The notes below the pieces were generated by a model. The model saw only the letters and a list, made by a program, of their open reading frames with translations. It was not told the origin of the DNA and did not search any database. Positions 46,463-57,645 of a stretch of 64,000 bases of DNA are shown here, in pieces. How positions within the stretch are numbered: the stretch's first letter is position 1; each line of letters begins with the position of its first letter. This DNA is from Blastobasis lacticolella (lineage: Eukaryota; Arthropoda; Insecta; Lepidoptera; Blastobasidae). The stretch spans positions 5,181,057 through 5,245,056 of the forward strand of contig LR990043.1 in NCBI GenBank assembly GCA_905147135.1. The letters run 5' to 3'. The translations under genes were made by a program, and so were the position numbers.

Positions 46463-46789
46463 ACGAATAAAATAAAAACGTGGCAAAAAATGGAGTGTTC
46501 AACTGGTCCCATGGGCCGAAATGTCAGTGGGCAGAGTTAACCCCGACTAGTCCCGACTCAAACTAGATACTTAAGTGCCTATCTGTCAAAAATCACGAGA
46601 GATAAATGTAAGTGTGAATATTCTTTCTGTCACAGTCCATCACAGCCACCCGGTCGTAGGACCATGTAATGTTTATAAAGTCATTTTACTCCCCATTTAT
46701 TAATTTATTTACCGTCCTATTCTTTTTTCTAATTCTTTTCAACGATATCGTTGTCAAATAAGTATTGTAGATATGAACGTGAACTAAAA

Positions 46790-47065
46790 TAATCATCTTG
46801 GCGTTAAAATCCCGGTTTCGCTTTCGGGCACGAAGGCCCAGGGTCCACTTTGACCGTGACCCACGACTTGGCATATCAGATAATTACAGTGGAGCGACTG
46901 CCATCTGACCTCCATGACCCTGCTACTTGGGAAACCTGACCAAATTGAATCATGGTTACACAGTCGCCTGAATGTGCAGGTTTCATCACGATGTTTTCCC
47001 TCACCGTAACAACATCGGCTAGCATACAACTCATGTACATAACTCAGAAAAGAGATTATTTATAG
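46790..47065 (-). mobile_element. SINE family 3, head missing
   Basis: Body and tail (CGTTAAAATCCCGGTTTCGC; GACCTCCATGACCCTGCTAC; CAGGTTTCATCACGATGTTT) without the tRNA-like head. Confidence 0.7.
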
Positions 47066-47879
47066 ATATTGAATATCAAATAAACAGGACTTGTTCAATA
47101 AAGCTTTATAATACCATTACGATTGAGTTCCACTCCACTTATTTTAAAGTCACAGACAACCTCTTTGAAATTTATTATTTATGTAGGTATCTATTTCAAA
47201 TTAAGACTTTGAAGAACTTATTTGCCTTCGCAATAAGAAGATAATACCTGCCCTGAATGGGGCTGTTAAATTTTAAATACCTTTCGCCTTAAATTTTTGG
47301 GCTGCTTTGCGCTAGATTTAACTTTCCAGATCTTGTCTACATTGTCAACAGTCTACAATTTTGAAATTAAAATAGAATAAGTGAGGTGAAAAAGAAACCA
47401 GTAACTAAGCACCTACAAACTTATTTCGTTATTAGTCGGAATATTACTTAAGTAAGTTATTATATTATGATAAATTATTATGTGTTGTGTATTAATTGCA
47501 ATTAGGGCGGCTTGCACCAAAGCTTGTAAACGCATTTAGTAGATACTTAAACAAACAAGTCCATACAAAAAAAGTACAATGCCATTCTTAAACGTATTTA
47601 AGAAATTTGTGTAAACGGGGCTTAAAGTTTTTAGTTTAATTTCATATTAATTTAATATCATATAAATTAATAAGGCGATTTGTGACTCCAGTTATAGACT
47701 ACAGACATTAATTGATCTCAGTCAAAACCACAAGAAACTGGGCCTAATGTCCATAGATCTTAAAAGCACTACCAAAAGGTGTCATAGCACAATCATAGCA
47801 AATTATGTAGACCAGACTATCTAGATAGTTTTTATTTTTCAAAATGAAGCTAAAAGGTAGCTCGTACTCGTCCAATGAG
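47066..47879. other. Intron C-D sequence
   Basis: 47504-47625 (TTAGGGCGGCTTGCACCAAA ... GTGTAAACGGGGCTTAAAG) looks like a decayed MITE; nothing else seen. Confidence 0.35.
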
Positions 47880-48075
47880 CATTTATCATCACAGCCCGTA
47901 ACAGTCCACTGCAGGACTCTCCCACGAAAGGGGAGGTTATTGCCATAATCTCCACGCTTGGCAGGCGGGTTGGAGATCGCAGTGTTGTAAATATAACAAT
48001 GGAAAATGCTGCTGCCCATTTTCCAGACTACGGAGACTCTTGATCTTTTGCCTAGAAAACATTATTCTACTCATT
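47880..48075 (-). repeat. GAT-tailed repeat, family 2, truncated
   Basis: From ATCATCACAGCCCGTAACAG to CTAGAAAACATTATTCTACT; the 5' end of the element is missing or rearranged. Confidence 0.65.
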
Positions 48076-48836
48076 AGTTATTCTGGCGGATATCTGGCCA
48101 ATGAGCATTAATTGCCTGGAAATGTTTGTTGTTTTCCTGTACATTTCGTGTAACATTTCCTTCCGTTAGTAGTTAGTGGTAGCAGCCGTTTAATTAATTA
48201 ACAAATACCTAGCATGATATCATTACTTAAGTACTAATATGCTCCCAGTTACACATAACGCAATATTGAAATTAGAAAGTTTCATCTAAATACGATACAA
48301 TAAATATTGTACTCCGGTTGATTTAAAACCATTTAGGTACTGACGTAATTAAAGTCCTTAATTTTAAATAAAGTTTAGTTGTTAGTAGATAACTATGGTA
48401 CAATTTAGGGGAAACCCGGGTAAAGCGAATTCACTGCATTTCTATTCATAACACTCAAAAATTAGATTATTCATTCACCGCATTGTCTAAATTAAGATGA
48501 AGACCATATCAATGTTCAGCTAAAATCAAAATCGTTTTAGCCGTTATGGCGTGTATGAAGGCGAAACAAACATCCATAGATCCATACAACCATACTCTCG
48601 TAGTTAGAATATTAGTGGACCAGAACCCGATTTTTTAAAATACAATATCTCACCAAACCACGAGGGATCATAACATCCTTCCTACCCAAATTTTAAACAC
48701 CACAGCACTTATATAAAAACTCGGTAACCACAATAAACAAAAATACCTAAGGTACCATATCATAATATCACTACAATAAAACACTTTTATTTAAGCATTA
48801 TAAATAAAGAATTATGAAAATACGTTGTGAACTCAC

Positions 48837-48960
48837 TTCGCAAAACACGTGCTCACAGTGACGCGCGTCCGTGTGACAGTGACTTCCCGGCCGATTTGAA
48901 AAGCGAACGACTAGCCGCCACCGCGGACCAAGACAGAATGAATGAACACCCTTTGTCTAT
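48837..48960 (-). promoter_or_regulatory. Possible promoter plus non-coding 5' exon inside the 13-kb intron
   Basis: A GC-rich, repeat-free island in AT-rich intron. On the minus strand AAATATAG is followed about 25 nt later by TCATTCATTCTGTC, then GC-rich sequence (CCGCGGTGGCGGCTAGTCGT; GTCACACGGACGCGCGTCAC) without an ATG, ending GCGAA/GTGAGT, a perfect donor. This is how an insect 5' UTR exon looks. The next coding exons on that strand are D, E and F, so it could start a transcript lacking the CUB and sushi domains, or belong to an unseen gene. No protein evidence. Confidence 0.3.
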
Positions 48961-49617
48961 ATTTACGAATGAAGCCCTAAGAAAACAACAATGACGGGCG
49001 CCAAACGAAAATATACTCTGTGTGCTACTGAAAATAAAGTTAACAATTACTTTTTATCGTAGTATGTAGGGATTGCCGTAAATATAGCTGTTTCGCTGAT
49101 TCTTCCCGGTTACGAAGGGTGCGATTGGGAAGGAACGCTTCAGAACTGCGCATGTGCGTGTGTTTCCCCTAACCAACGCGGAATAACCTCAAATAAGTTT
49201 TAAAAACAAGAATTTTTTATTGCTCTTGATCTGTAAAGTAGTCCAGATAAACTACTTGGTGCATTTAAGCAATTTGTAAAATCTATCAAGAAGTTAGATG
49301 CTCCTACGCTATCCCACTTGTAAAGTTGTACTCCTTTTTCTTTTTCCTCTTTCCTTGTGTTTAGCTAAAGTATAAACTGAAATTACATTTGTGATGAAGA
49401 TATAAAGTAAATACCCTGTACCTATAAAGCTATAAGTACCTACTTACTGATTTATTCCGATATGGTACTCAAACGAAAATATGTATCAAATAGGTGCCTA
49501 GATAGAGACAGTAACTATAAAGCTTCCACTTGTTAAAAGGTAGATAGACTATGAAACAAATGGCTAATGGGTACCTAAAATATATAAATCAGAGAAGTAC
49601 TTTTTCACATTGCTTAC

Positions 49618-49812
49618 CAAAATCAGCATCAGCAGCAACACAAAAAGGCACAGTATCATTCCATCTGTTATCGTCGTAGCACCAAATTATGCGCGCCCTC
49701 TGTCGCGTATCCACGAAAACGAGTTGCTCGTTGCAGTTGTAGTGGGCTACCTCTTCGTTCCGGTACACTAGGTATCCGTTAGGTGGCGCTGGTAGCGTGA
49801 CACACCCAACAC
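49618..49812 (-). CDS. CUB/sushi membrane protein gene, exon C: sushi (CCP) domain
   Basis: Exon of 195 nt, phase 1 at both ends, with acceptor GATCAACAG and donor G/GTAAGC. It encodes a single sushi/complement-control module: GC at the start, then LPAPPNGYLVY, VAHYNCNEQLVF, IIWCYDDNRWNDTVPFC. The four cysteines, the PPNG motif, the aromatic-Asn-Cys strand and the Trp before the last Cys are all in the expected order and spacing. WNDT contains a potential N-glycosylation sequon. A sushi domain in one symmetrical phase 1-1 exon is the classic exon-shuffling unit. Sushi domains are found in complement regulators and neuronal adhesion or synaptic proteins. The exon ends GCT GAT TTT G, and the split Glu codon is completed by the AG that opens exon D more than 13 kb away. 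Confidence 0.88.
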
Positions 49813-49927
49813 CTGTTGATCAAAATAGGTAGATGTCACTGTACGTACACAGCCTGTGTTACTTTGGTTTTCGTAGAGATGGCAGACTTATCATCATACT
49901 TTGGATTTAATTTGAAAGGCAACTCAC

Positions 49928-50122
49928 TTTTATAATGTAGGAGCACTCCCCTTTTAGGAAAGGCACCTCTAGATTTAACTTTCACGGACACGTCCACTGC
50001 ATTTGTGGTGGAAGTCAGACTGAGAGGCATCTCGACTTGGTCGCAGGAAGACAGGATCTGGACCCCATCAGTCTCTTGCACGGTGATACGGTCTGCACAC
50101 CGACTCTCGAAAGGGCCTATAC
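49928..50122 (-). CDS. CUB/sushi membrane protein gene, exon B: second half of CUB domain
   Basis: Exon of 195 nt (64 complete codons plus split codons). The acceptor is TATATTTCAG and the donor A/GTGAGT, phase 1 on both sides. Joining the last base of exon A (A) to the first two here (GT) makes Ser and continues as IGPFESRCADRITV, matching the hydrophobic-x-G-P-(F/Y)...C-x-D-x-(I/V)-x-V pattern of CUB domains. SSCDQ supplies the fourth cysteine, and VDVSVKVKSRG plus KRGVLLHYK are the last two CUB strands. Together exons A and B give one complete CUB domain of about 115 residues with four cysteines, the usual two disulfides. Only a 115-bp intron separates it from the sushi exon, in contrast with the very long downstream introns. 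Confidence 0.88.
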
Positions 50123-51193
50123 CTGAAATATAAAAAGGTATTGAATAAATACTTGAGGGAGTTCTTTGAAGAAGTTTCGAAGGGGTTCTTCAAGAAGAAT
50201 TTGAAAATATTCTAATATAAATCTTAGTCCAGGCGCACGTTTAGATGGTTTGTAACCCGTACCTACTACATTTATTTTTCCATTCTTTCATTTGTTTGAG
50301 TGTTTATTAATTGTATTAGGTATACTTTGTACTCGTAGTAAATGTATTCAATATTGCACAAAGATAATGAAATGCATTGATATGATTGCGCTATAGCTTA
50401 ATGATAAAAAAACATAAATAATTCGCCGCTAGTTGGCATTATTTCGTGATTATATTATTTTTGTTTTTTATTGCTTTGTTTTACATTATTAATATAATAT
50501 AGAAATCCATTTTACGCTTCATTGAATCTAACGACAAACATACATTAAAAACGTCAAACCCTTGAAAGAATGGGAATAAAAGGTTACATAAAGTTTATAT
50601 GAAAAAGGTACCACAGTAACAAAGCGCCAATGCGCTGAAGTATGTGGTGATAGTGAAGTGGAATAAAGGTACCAACTCTAATAACAAAAAATTAATTGAT
50701 ATTTTTCACAGCTAAATCATTATTGACTTCAGGATAGCTTTGTCAGTTTAAGTTTCGAAGTCTTCTTATCCACGACCTCGTCTTACCCCCATCTCCCCTA
50801 AACTAATAATTGATCCAGTTTTTAAAAATCTTAATTTTGGTATTACAATTATGCCCATGGAGGCACACGGACGGACGCTCCACCTGATGGAAAGCGGCAA
50901 CAGCCTTCCAGAACATCTGCTTTTGAGATACCAGCGTAGAGTCGTTCGGGGTAACCGTGCGCAGTGGGTAAGTGAGCGCAGTGCCTAATGATTAGGGCAC
51001 GTGGGGTGGCGTGATTGTATTGGCCAATAGTAGCTGTGTGGGATACAAACTAGTCGCTGTGATTTGCACTCTATGTTCCATCGTAATCTCCTGCACTAGT
51101 GAGACCAAAGTCCATAGCAACCTAACCCTAACTGGCTTACATTATATTTGGAACCTTAATAGCATTAAAATAAAGATTAAAATCAAAACTCAC

Positions 51194-51376
51194 TCCTCAA
51201 ACTGACGTCCAGCAGCGTGACCTGTACCCGCTGCTCCGGCGAGGCCACAAGCCGCCACCGACACTCGTCCCCAACGTAGAAGTTGGGGTACCCCGGAGTG
51301 CGGATGTAGCCCTCGCTTTGGGGCCCCGATGGGTCTATCGACACTTCCCGGTTGCAGTAGTGCAGCGAGAACGAGC
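51194..51376 (-). CDS. CUB/sushi membrane protein gene, exon A: first half of CUB domain
   Basis: Coding exon of 183 nt in a gene that continues to 22077. The acceptor reads CATTCCAG and the donor A/GTGAGT; both flanking introns are phase 1. The frame encodes SFSLHYCNREVSI, then EGYIRTPGYPNFY and DECRWRL, the signature start of a CUB domain: first Cys, a G-x-I-x-(S/T)-P-x-Y-P-x-x-Y loop, then Cys-x-Trp. It ends in TLLDVSLRS, the beta strand that precedes the third CUB cysteine in the next exon. CUB domains are extracellular beta-sandwich modules that bind proteins or carbohydrates. GC content is clearly above the surrounding intron. The preceding exon must end with a single base; the best candidate is at 56064-56043. 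The domain call is firm; the individual gene is not recognised. Confidence 0.88.
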
Positions 51377-51445
51377 CTGGAATGAAAGAATGGGTGATTG
51401 GATTTTTACATTTAGGGCGTATATATGCACATAGGGGCATATAGG

Positions 51446-51705
51446 TGGCCGTGTGGTGTCCGGCAGAGTAGAATAGCGCCAACCCCTTACACTCGTGGGT
51501 GTCGTACAAGGCGACTAATGTTTTCGAGGCAAAAGATCTAGTCTCCGTTAGCTGGAAAAAGGGCAGCAGCGTTTTCCATTGTTATATTTATAACACTGCG
51601 ATCTCCAACCCGCCTGCCAAGCATGGAGATTATGGCAATAACCTCCCCTTTCGTGGCTCTTAGTCCTGCAATGCACTGTTATGGGATGTGATGATGATGA
51701 GATGC
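51446..51705 (+). repeat. GAT-tailed repeat, family 2
   Basis: Full-length plus-strand copy 70 bp upstream of CUB exon A (on the opposite strand), ending GATGATGATGAGATG. Confidence 0.75.
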
Positions 51706-53154
51706 ACATTTGCTAAAACACATTGGAATTCCGCAAAATGTCATTGTCGGTTCCAAAAGGTTCCAAGACTGTGATGACACATCTTCGAGCTACTCAAGCG
51801 TCAAAATCAGTGTTTATTTGGGCGACTGTATATCAGGTGTTGCCGAGGCTAAACAGAAAAAGTAGGTAACGGTTAAAAGTGGATGACAGACGTGCGAGTA
51901 AGTACGCGAACTTATGGCTCGACGACCTTGCTCGCTGATGCTGAATTTCGAAGTTATTGACTCGAATTATTTACGGAATTTATAAAAAAGCGCGTTCTTT
52001 AATTTAGTATGTCTATCGTCCACGTCGAGCCAAGTAAGCTCGTACGTGTGTCACCTACTTAAGGCTCCTGTACCTAAGTATAGGTAGCGGTGAAAATTAT
52101 ATGGTGAGCTTTGATCGTAAACAGGTTTCATAGGTTTCAAATTTATTGTACCTTTAAAGTCCCAAGGCAAAATCAAGTTAAAAGTTTATCACGGGGAAGA
52201 ATAATACGTTATCATATATTATATATAAGCAGTTTTTGAAATGCCTGCCTGATTAAAGATAATAATAATTAAGTGCTTGTTTTCCACCGTAGCGGTATAA
52301 AAAAAAATTTACAATATATAGGTAAGTTATATTGGTGACAATCAAACAATATCTCAATATCATCATCACCATCTCAGACACAGGAGTCTCACTGTTGGAC
52401 ATAGGTAAACAAATTATTAACTCACTGTTGTTTTTATTTTTATTTATTTATTTAATACTTTATGCACAAAATAGTACAAAGGTGGACTAAAGCTTTGTAG
52501 CTTTATCTACTAGTCTACCCCGAAAACTGGTAATAAAATTGCAGGCGGTGCATAACAATTTACAACAACATTACACTTACATACTTAACTACAAATACAA
52601 TTTTACCCACTAGTATTCACATACCGAAAATCAACTCAAAATATTTATTAAATACTAAAAACCAACAACAACAATAAAGCAGAATGCACTTGAATATAAA
52701 CTTCAATCAAGTACCCACCTACTAAGAACACTCGCAAAAGTAACAGGTGAAGAAATAAATAGGTTGTTCTGTCTAAGTGACTTCAATAAATGCAATTTTT
52801 TAAATCTACTATACAGGTAGAAAACTGCAGGTAGGATTTCTTGTTCCATAATTCAGTTACTATACTAGTGGTGGGTGTCGTGCCTTACAGAATCTCTTTG
52901 AATAAACTTTGAAAATAAAACTCAAAAACTCGAAATAAAAACGCTCGCAAAGCAATCGCCGAGGCCATTTAAAGCTCGTAAAGCTAGAAATAGCTGAACT
53001 AAAGTGTCCTTCGGAACCCTTGCGTTATTTATAATGCACCTGATCTGGTTTATTGTCTTTTAAAATTCCTACAGGATCGTATCACACGACACTTTGATCT
53101 CGAATCAAGTCAAGTTTTAGAATGTTTGACTGAAAGAACATTAGGTAGGTGATC
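51706..53154. other. No exon seen
   Basis: Upstream intron or flank of exon A; contains a LINE tail near 52435 and AT-rich DNA. Confidence 0.4.
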
Positions 53155-53500
53155 ATCTTGGTGTTAAAATCCCGGTTATGCTCTCGCGCGCCCAGGGTCC
53201 TCCTTGACCATGATCCTGAATTTGGCAGTTCAGATAATTACAGTGAATCGACGGCCATCTGACCTCCGTAACCCTTTTGACAGGGGTATCTGACCAGATT
53301 GGATCATGGTTACACATTCAATCGCCTGATGAGTGTACAGATTTTCCCTCACCGCAAGAGCATCGGTTAATGTTCAACTAATGTACCTACATAACTCAGA
53401 AAAGAGTCATTGGTACCTACATAGCTACCTAAAATGGGATTCGAACCCGGTACCTCTCGCTTACGAGTAGGACCCCAACCACTAGGCCACCGACGCTCTT
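53155..53500 (-). mobile_element. tRNA-derived SINE family 3, full length
   Basis: Minus strand head GAGCGTCGGTGGCCTAGTGG and GAGGTACCGGGTTCGAATCC, with the body and tail as in 30740-31125. Confidence 0.8.
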
Positions 53501-54194
53501 TACATTAGGTAATATATGCAAGATCTAGATTTGTATGTACACTATTTCATTAGGTTACTTGTATTAAAAGAAGTATGTTCGTTTATTCGGGTCCTTGGTC
53601 CTGCAGACACAAGTTCAAATATTTAATATATTTCAACAAGCAAACAAATTACAAGGGTATATACCTACCAGCCCTTTCCACTGTCAACGTACACTTAGCA
53701 ATGAAACCATTATACCTATTCAGGAAAATAGCTACAATGACCCCCCAAAACATCCATCAAACTAATTGATTCGTTGTTTTTTACGATAATAAAGACGAAC
53801 TTTCTTGTAGCGCTTCCCGTTTTATGGCTCTTCTTAACTGGCTTACTGCCTTTTTTCTACCATTACTATCTCTTAAGCAATGTAAACAATGAACATCATA
53901 GTACAGATACGGTGGGGACAAGCCATTAGGTAATTGAGACGTCTTTTTTATGAGTTTCGTGGCCATTTACGACTGCCACAGTGGTGGAAATGATGCTGTT
54001 TGGGATTGAAACCAACGACAAAGGTAGGGCTAGCTGTCAACCACCGAACTTTGTGTTTTTTTGGAACTACTCTCTAGGGAATAATAAAAATTTATCCTTC
54101 TTTTTCTTTTCGATCTTGGTCAAGTATTAATATTAATACTCTGTGTCTAGGTAAGTTTATAGCCGTTACCTACTCACCAGGCGCTATCCTAATT

Positions 54195-54287
54195 AGCAAC
54201 GGTCGTAAGACCATGGTTGCGCGTCTTTGAGGCCTCCTATCGGTCGGGTGACGTCCGCCATACGACCATGATCACACGACCGTTGCC
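54195..54287. mobile_element. 93-bp palindromic MITE-like element
   Basis: Left GCAACGGTCGTAAGACCATG and right CATGATCACACGACCGTTGC are imperfect inverse copies, and AATT lies on both sides (54191-54194, 54288-54291). A diverged relative with GGCAACGGTCATGCGACGGG and TTGAGGTCTCCTATTAGTCG lies at 9958-10012. Confidence 0.5.
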
Positions 54288-55514
54288 AATTACGAATTCG
54301 TTGCCACAGAGTTTTGAATTTGGAAAGTCATATTCTATAACGCTAGCACCGAGCTAAAGAACCACTATGAGTATAGGGACGTACATCAATATGCTACTTA
54401 CTGTACTATACTTAAATGCTACCATTCTCACCGAAAGCAAAGGAAAACTATGATTTGCGGCAAGCATCATCTCTATATCTATAAGTATCAAATTTAGCGT
54501 AAGCGCATCTAAAACCCATCCACATTCGCGACTTTGAATCTATAGTACTTAATCATTAATTTTGTTATTATTTCATTGTCAAATAAAGAGTTAAAGACAC
54601 AAGCACAAATAAAATATTTATTTGCTTGATAGTATCACAAGAAAGTCAAACATTAAAAAAGTGAGACGATATTGATTAGCTAAGCAAATACCCGCTGTTC
54701 TATAACGGCCCCCACCCACGTAGGTAATAAGGTTAAATCGCCCTTGATTAGGAAACAAAATGTACCTAGTTAACAATTTATTTTATGTACCTACCTAAAT
54801 AACCTATGTTATTAGGGGATTGTTAAAGGATAGGTGCAAAATCAAATCGAAAAAATCTAATCTAATTTCAATCGTGGCGCTCGCCGAACTGCTATTTATT
54901 TATATCAACTTCTTTGTTCGTCTACTTCAACAGAAGAACATTATATTATTTTGATTTCCAAACAATGTTAAATCGTTGTTTTTAGTGAAGAGGTACTGGT
55001 AAATAAAACCCTAGTTATTAGTGTGGTCAATCGATAATAGTGTGTGAAGAGGTTATGGGCCCAGCGCATTAATGATGTCCAATTACACACGCAAGCAGAT
55101 AAACCCTCGGCGAAATTCGATGATCACCGCGAAGGTTTATTGCGACCATTAATTCCAGTGAAGAAAGATCCAATAATGTGCCGTTGACATTTTTAGACCG
55201 CACTACTCGCAAACGTAGCTCCACGCGTACGGGCTGTCTGGAAGGCGGCATAGCAACGACCTTGACTCTTGAACTCAGGGTCAGGCGCCGGTACGAAGTG
55301 ACGTAAGCGACTTGTAGTTTCAGGGTAGAGCAGCACCTGTATCGTTTTGGTTTCGAAGAACGCGATTTCAAGGAATACACTGTCTTGCAGGAATTATGCC
55401 GCTGGAGGTTAGAAAAGGTATAAGTATGATAAAAGTCCAATATGTCTACTAGGTACATGATTTCTGTAGGGTTTGTCCCAAATGTTTACGCAGTTTTGGA
55501 TAATTTGGATTCTA

Positions 55515-55795
55515 TGCCTTGATGACCTGAGTGGTTCAATGGTCAACAATGGTCTGCCACGCAAGAGGTCTCGGGTTCGATTCCCGGCCGGGCAGAAATT
55601 GAAATGATGAATTTTAATTTCTGTTACGGGTCTGGGTGTTCTATGTAAAATAAGTATGTATTTAAAAAAAAAAAAGTATATAAGTAGTTTATCAGTTATC
55701 TAGCACCCATAACACAAGCTATGCTTACTTTGGGGCTAGATGGCGCTATGTGAATTTGCCCACGATTATTTATTTATTTTATTTTATTTATGCTA
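55515..55795 (+). mobile_element. tRNA-derived SINE family 1, full length
   Basis: Best-preserved copy: GATGACCTGAGTGGTTCAAT, GGTCTCGGGTTCGATTCCC, the body with an internal A12 run, TATCTAGCACCCATAACACA and TTTATTTATTTTATTTTATT tail. Confidence 0.8.
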
Positions 55796-56042
55796 ATGAA
55801 AGTAAGCTTATTTATCGAGATGCGCCGACTAGCCGGAAAACTATCTAATCGCCTCTTTTCTTTATATTTGTTAAGTATTACTCGTAATACAACGATTACT
55901 CGCGTACACAGGAAGTCCTCCCTTCGTTACCCTGCACGTGTACTCCGAGTGGTGTGAAAGAGTAATCAACTTTTGGAAGCTGCACTGCTTTTATCTGTTG
56001 ATTTATTATTTTGATAGTCTCGCAACAAATTACATTTCTTAC

Positions 56043-56064
56043 CTACAATAATGCACCCAAACAT
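56043..56064 (-). CDS. Candidate first coding exon of the CUB/sushi gene (tentative)
   Basis: Exon A needs an upstream exon that ends with one base (phase 1). On the minus strand here ATG TTT GGG TGC ATT ATT GTA G is followed by GTAAGA, a strong donor. Spliced to exon A it reads MFGCIIVGSFSLHYC, a hydrophobic start suitable for a short signal peptide directly before the CUB domain. The frame is open for about 16 codons further upstream (including ELFNEFFF) to a TAA, and a possible acceptor (GGCAG) also lies there, so this could instead be the end of an internal exon. The segment is very short, the signal peptide would be unusually compact, and chance phase matches happen often. Treat as a hypothesis. 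Confidence 0.28.
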
Positions 56065-56454
56065 GAAAAAAAACTCATTGAAAAGCTCCCAGACTAGAGA
56101 TTTAGGACCTGCCAATTAAACATAATAGCAAATCCAAATGCGACTAGAGCTTGTCTAAGCTGAAATAACGCGACCCACTACTTAATTAGTTGATTTCGAT
56201 AGGTGAGTGAAAATATTAATAACGACACTTCACGTGTGTGGGAGCGTCGACTGCTCCAATCGAACGACGCGTGCTCCTACGTTTGAGTCTCACCGGCAAC
56301 TGAATGACCAATTAGAACGGCATTTGTATATGTATTGCGTCCATATTTTAAATTTGCTTGTGTACGTTAATGCGATAGTGGGGCGCGTCATTTCAGCTTA
56401 GACGAGCTCTACCTCTCCAAGCTTCTCATAGGACGTAAGATAGACACTGTCTAT

Positions 56455-56645
56455 CATCCCATTCCACTAATATTATGAATGCGAAAGTTTGTGTGTTTCT
56501 GTGTATGTGATCAACAGATTTGGATGAAATTCAGCGGGTAGCTTAGGGGCTGGACGAACAAAGACTTATTTTCATTCCGTAGGAACTTCATAAAATATAG
56601 GTAGGTTTATACATAACGTCACACCTTTTGCCCAAAATATACGCG
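56455..56645 (+). repeat. Interspersed repeat starting CATTCCACTAATATTATGAA
   Basis: TGCGAAAGTTTGTGTGTTTC, GATTTGGATGAAATTCAGCG and GCTTAGGGGCTGGACGAACA: a pattern frequent in lepidopteran DNA. No TIR or coding region visible; class uncertain. Confidence 0.45.
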
Positions 56646-56984
56646 TGATATCCAAAAATAAATATTAACTGAAATAGAGCCACCTGTTTCTTTGTTATAA
56701 ACGGCAATGCAGTGCAATTTTCTATGTAATCGCTACGTTACAAAGTTGCCGTCCTGGCGAATAGCCACCTTGAACTTTCAGTAAAGCGTAGACATCAAAT
56801 TTCAGCAGAACACGTACATATATTTCGGGTTGTATGACGAATGAGTCATAAAATAAGTTTACAATATATTATGGCTTTGGTAGAGTTTCAATGTAGGGGG
56901 CATAAACTAGTAGATTGTACACCAAGGTAATAAAGCAGTGTCTTCCGTCATGGGCGGCATATTGGATCCTGTTAATCCTTGTAG

Positions 56985-57645
56985 AGTCCTGAGTGAAGTG
57001 AGTTAAAACTTAACTTCTGAGCGCACTGGGGAAGTTATGTAGAGTCCTGAGTGGAGCTGGTTAAAACTTAACTCCTGAGAGAACCGAGGGAGTTTTGGAT
57101 AGTCCTCAGTGAAGCGAGTTAAAACTTAACTCCTGAGAGAACCGAGGGAGTTTTGGATAGTCCTCAGTGAAGCGGGTTAAAACTTAACTCCTGAGAGAAC
57201 CGAGGGAGTTTTGGATAGTCCTCAGTGAAGCGAGTTAAAACTTAACTCCTGAGAGAACCGAGGGAGTTTTGGATAGTCCTCAGTGAAGCGAGTTAAAACT
57301 TAACTCCTGAGAGAACCGAGGGAGTTTTGGATAGTCCTCAGTGAAGCGAGTTAAAACTTAGCTCCTGAGCGAACCGAGGGAGTTATGGAGAGTCCTGAGT
57401 GAAGCGAGTTAAAACTTAGCTCCTGAGCGAACCGAGGGTGTTATGGAGAGTCCTGAGTGAAGCGAGTTAAAACTTAACTCATGAGCGAACCGTGAGTGTT
57501 ATGTAGAGGCCAGAGTGAAGCGAGTTAAAACGTAGCTCCTGAGCAAACCGAGGGTGTTATGTAGAGTCCTGAGTGACGCGAGTTAAGACTTAACTCCTGA
57601 GCAAAGCAATAGAGTTATGTAGTCCTGAGGGAAGCGAAGGGTTAA
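56985..57645. repeat. Minisatellite, 58-bp unit, about 11 copies
   Basis: The unit contains TCCTGAGTGAAGCGAGTTAA, AACTTAACTCCTGAG and GAACCGAGGGAGTT. Central copies (about 57060-57360) are nearly identical and share TTTTGGATAGTCCTCAG; outer copies differ (TATGTAGAG, TATGGAGAG). Each unit holds the inverted repeat GAGTTAA-AAC-TTAACTC. The period is not a multiple of three and no frame stays open. Confidence 0.9.

Noticed and set aside
55069..55458. 129-codon minus-strand ORF upstream of the CUB exon
   Set aside because: Basic composition, no domain, no donor of the required phase; likely chance in a GC-richer patch.
56985..57645. CRISPR array
   Set aside because: Units are contiguous without unique spacers, and the genome is eukaryotic.
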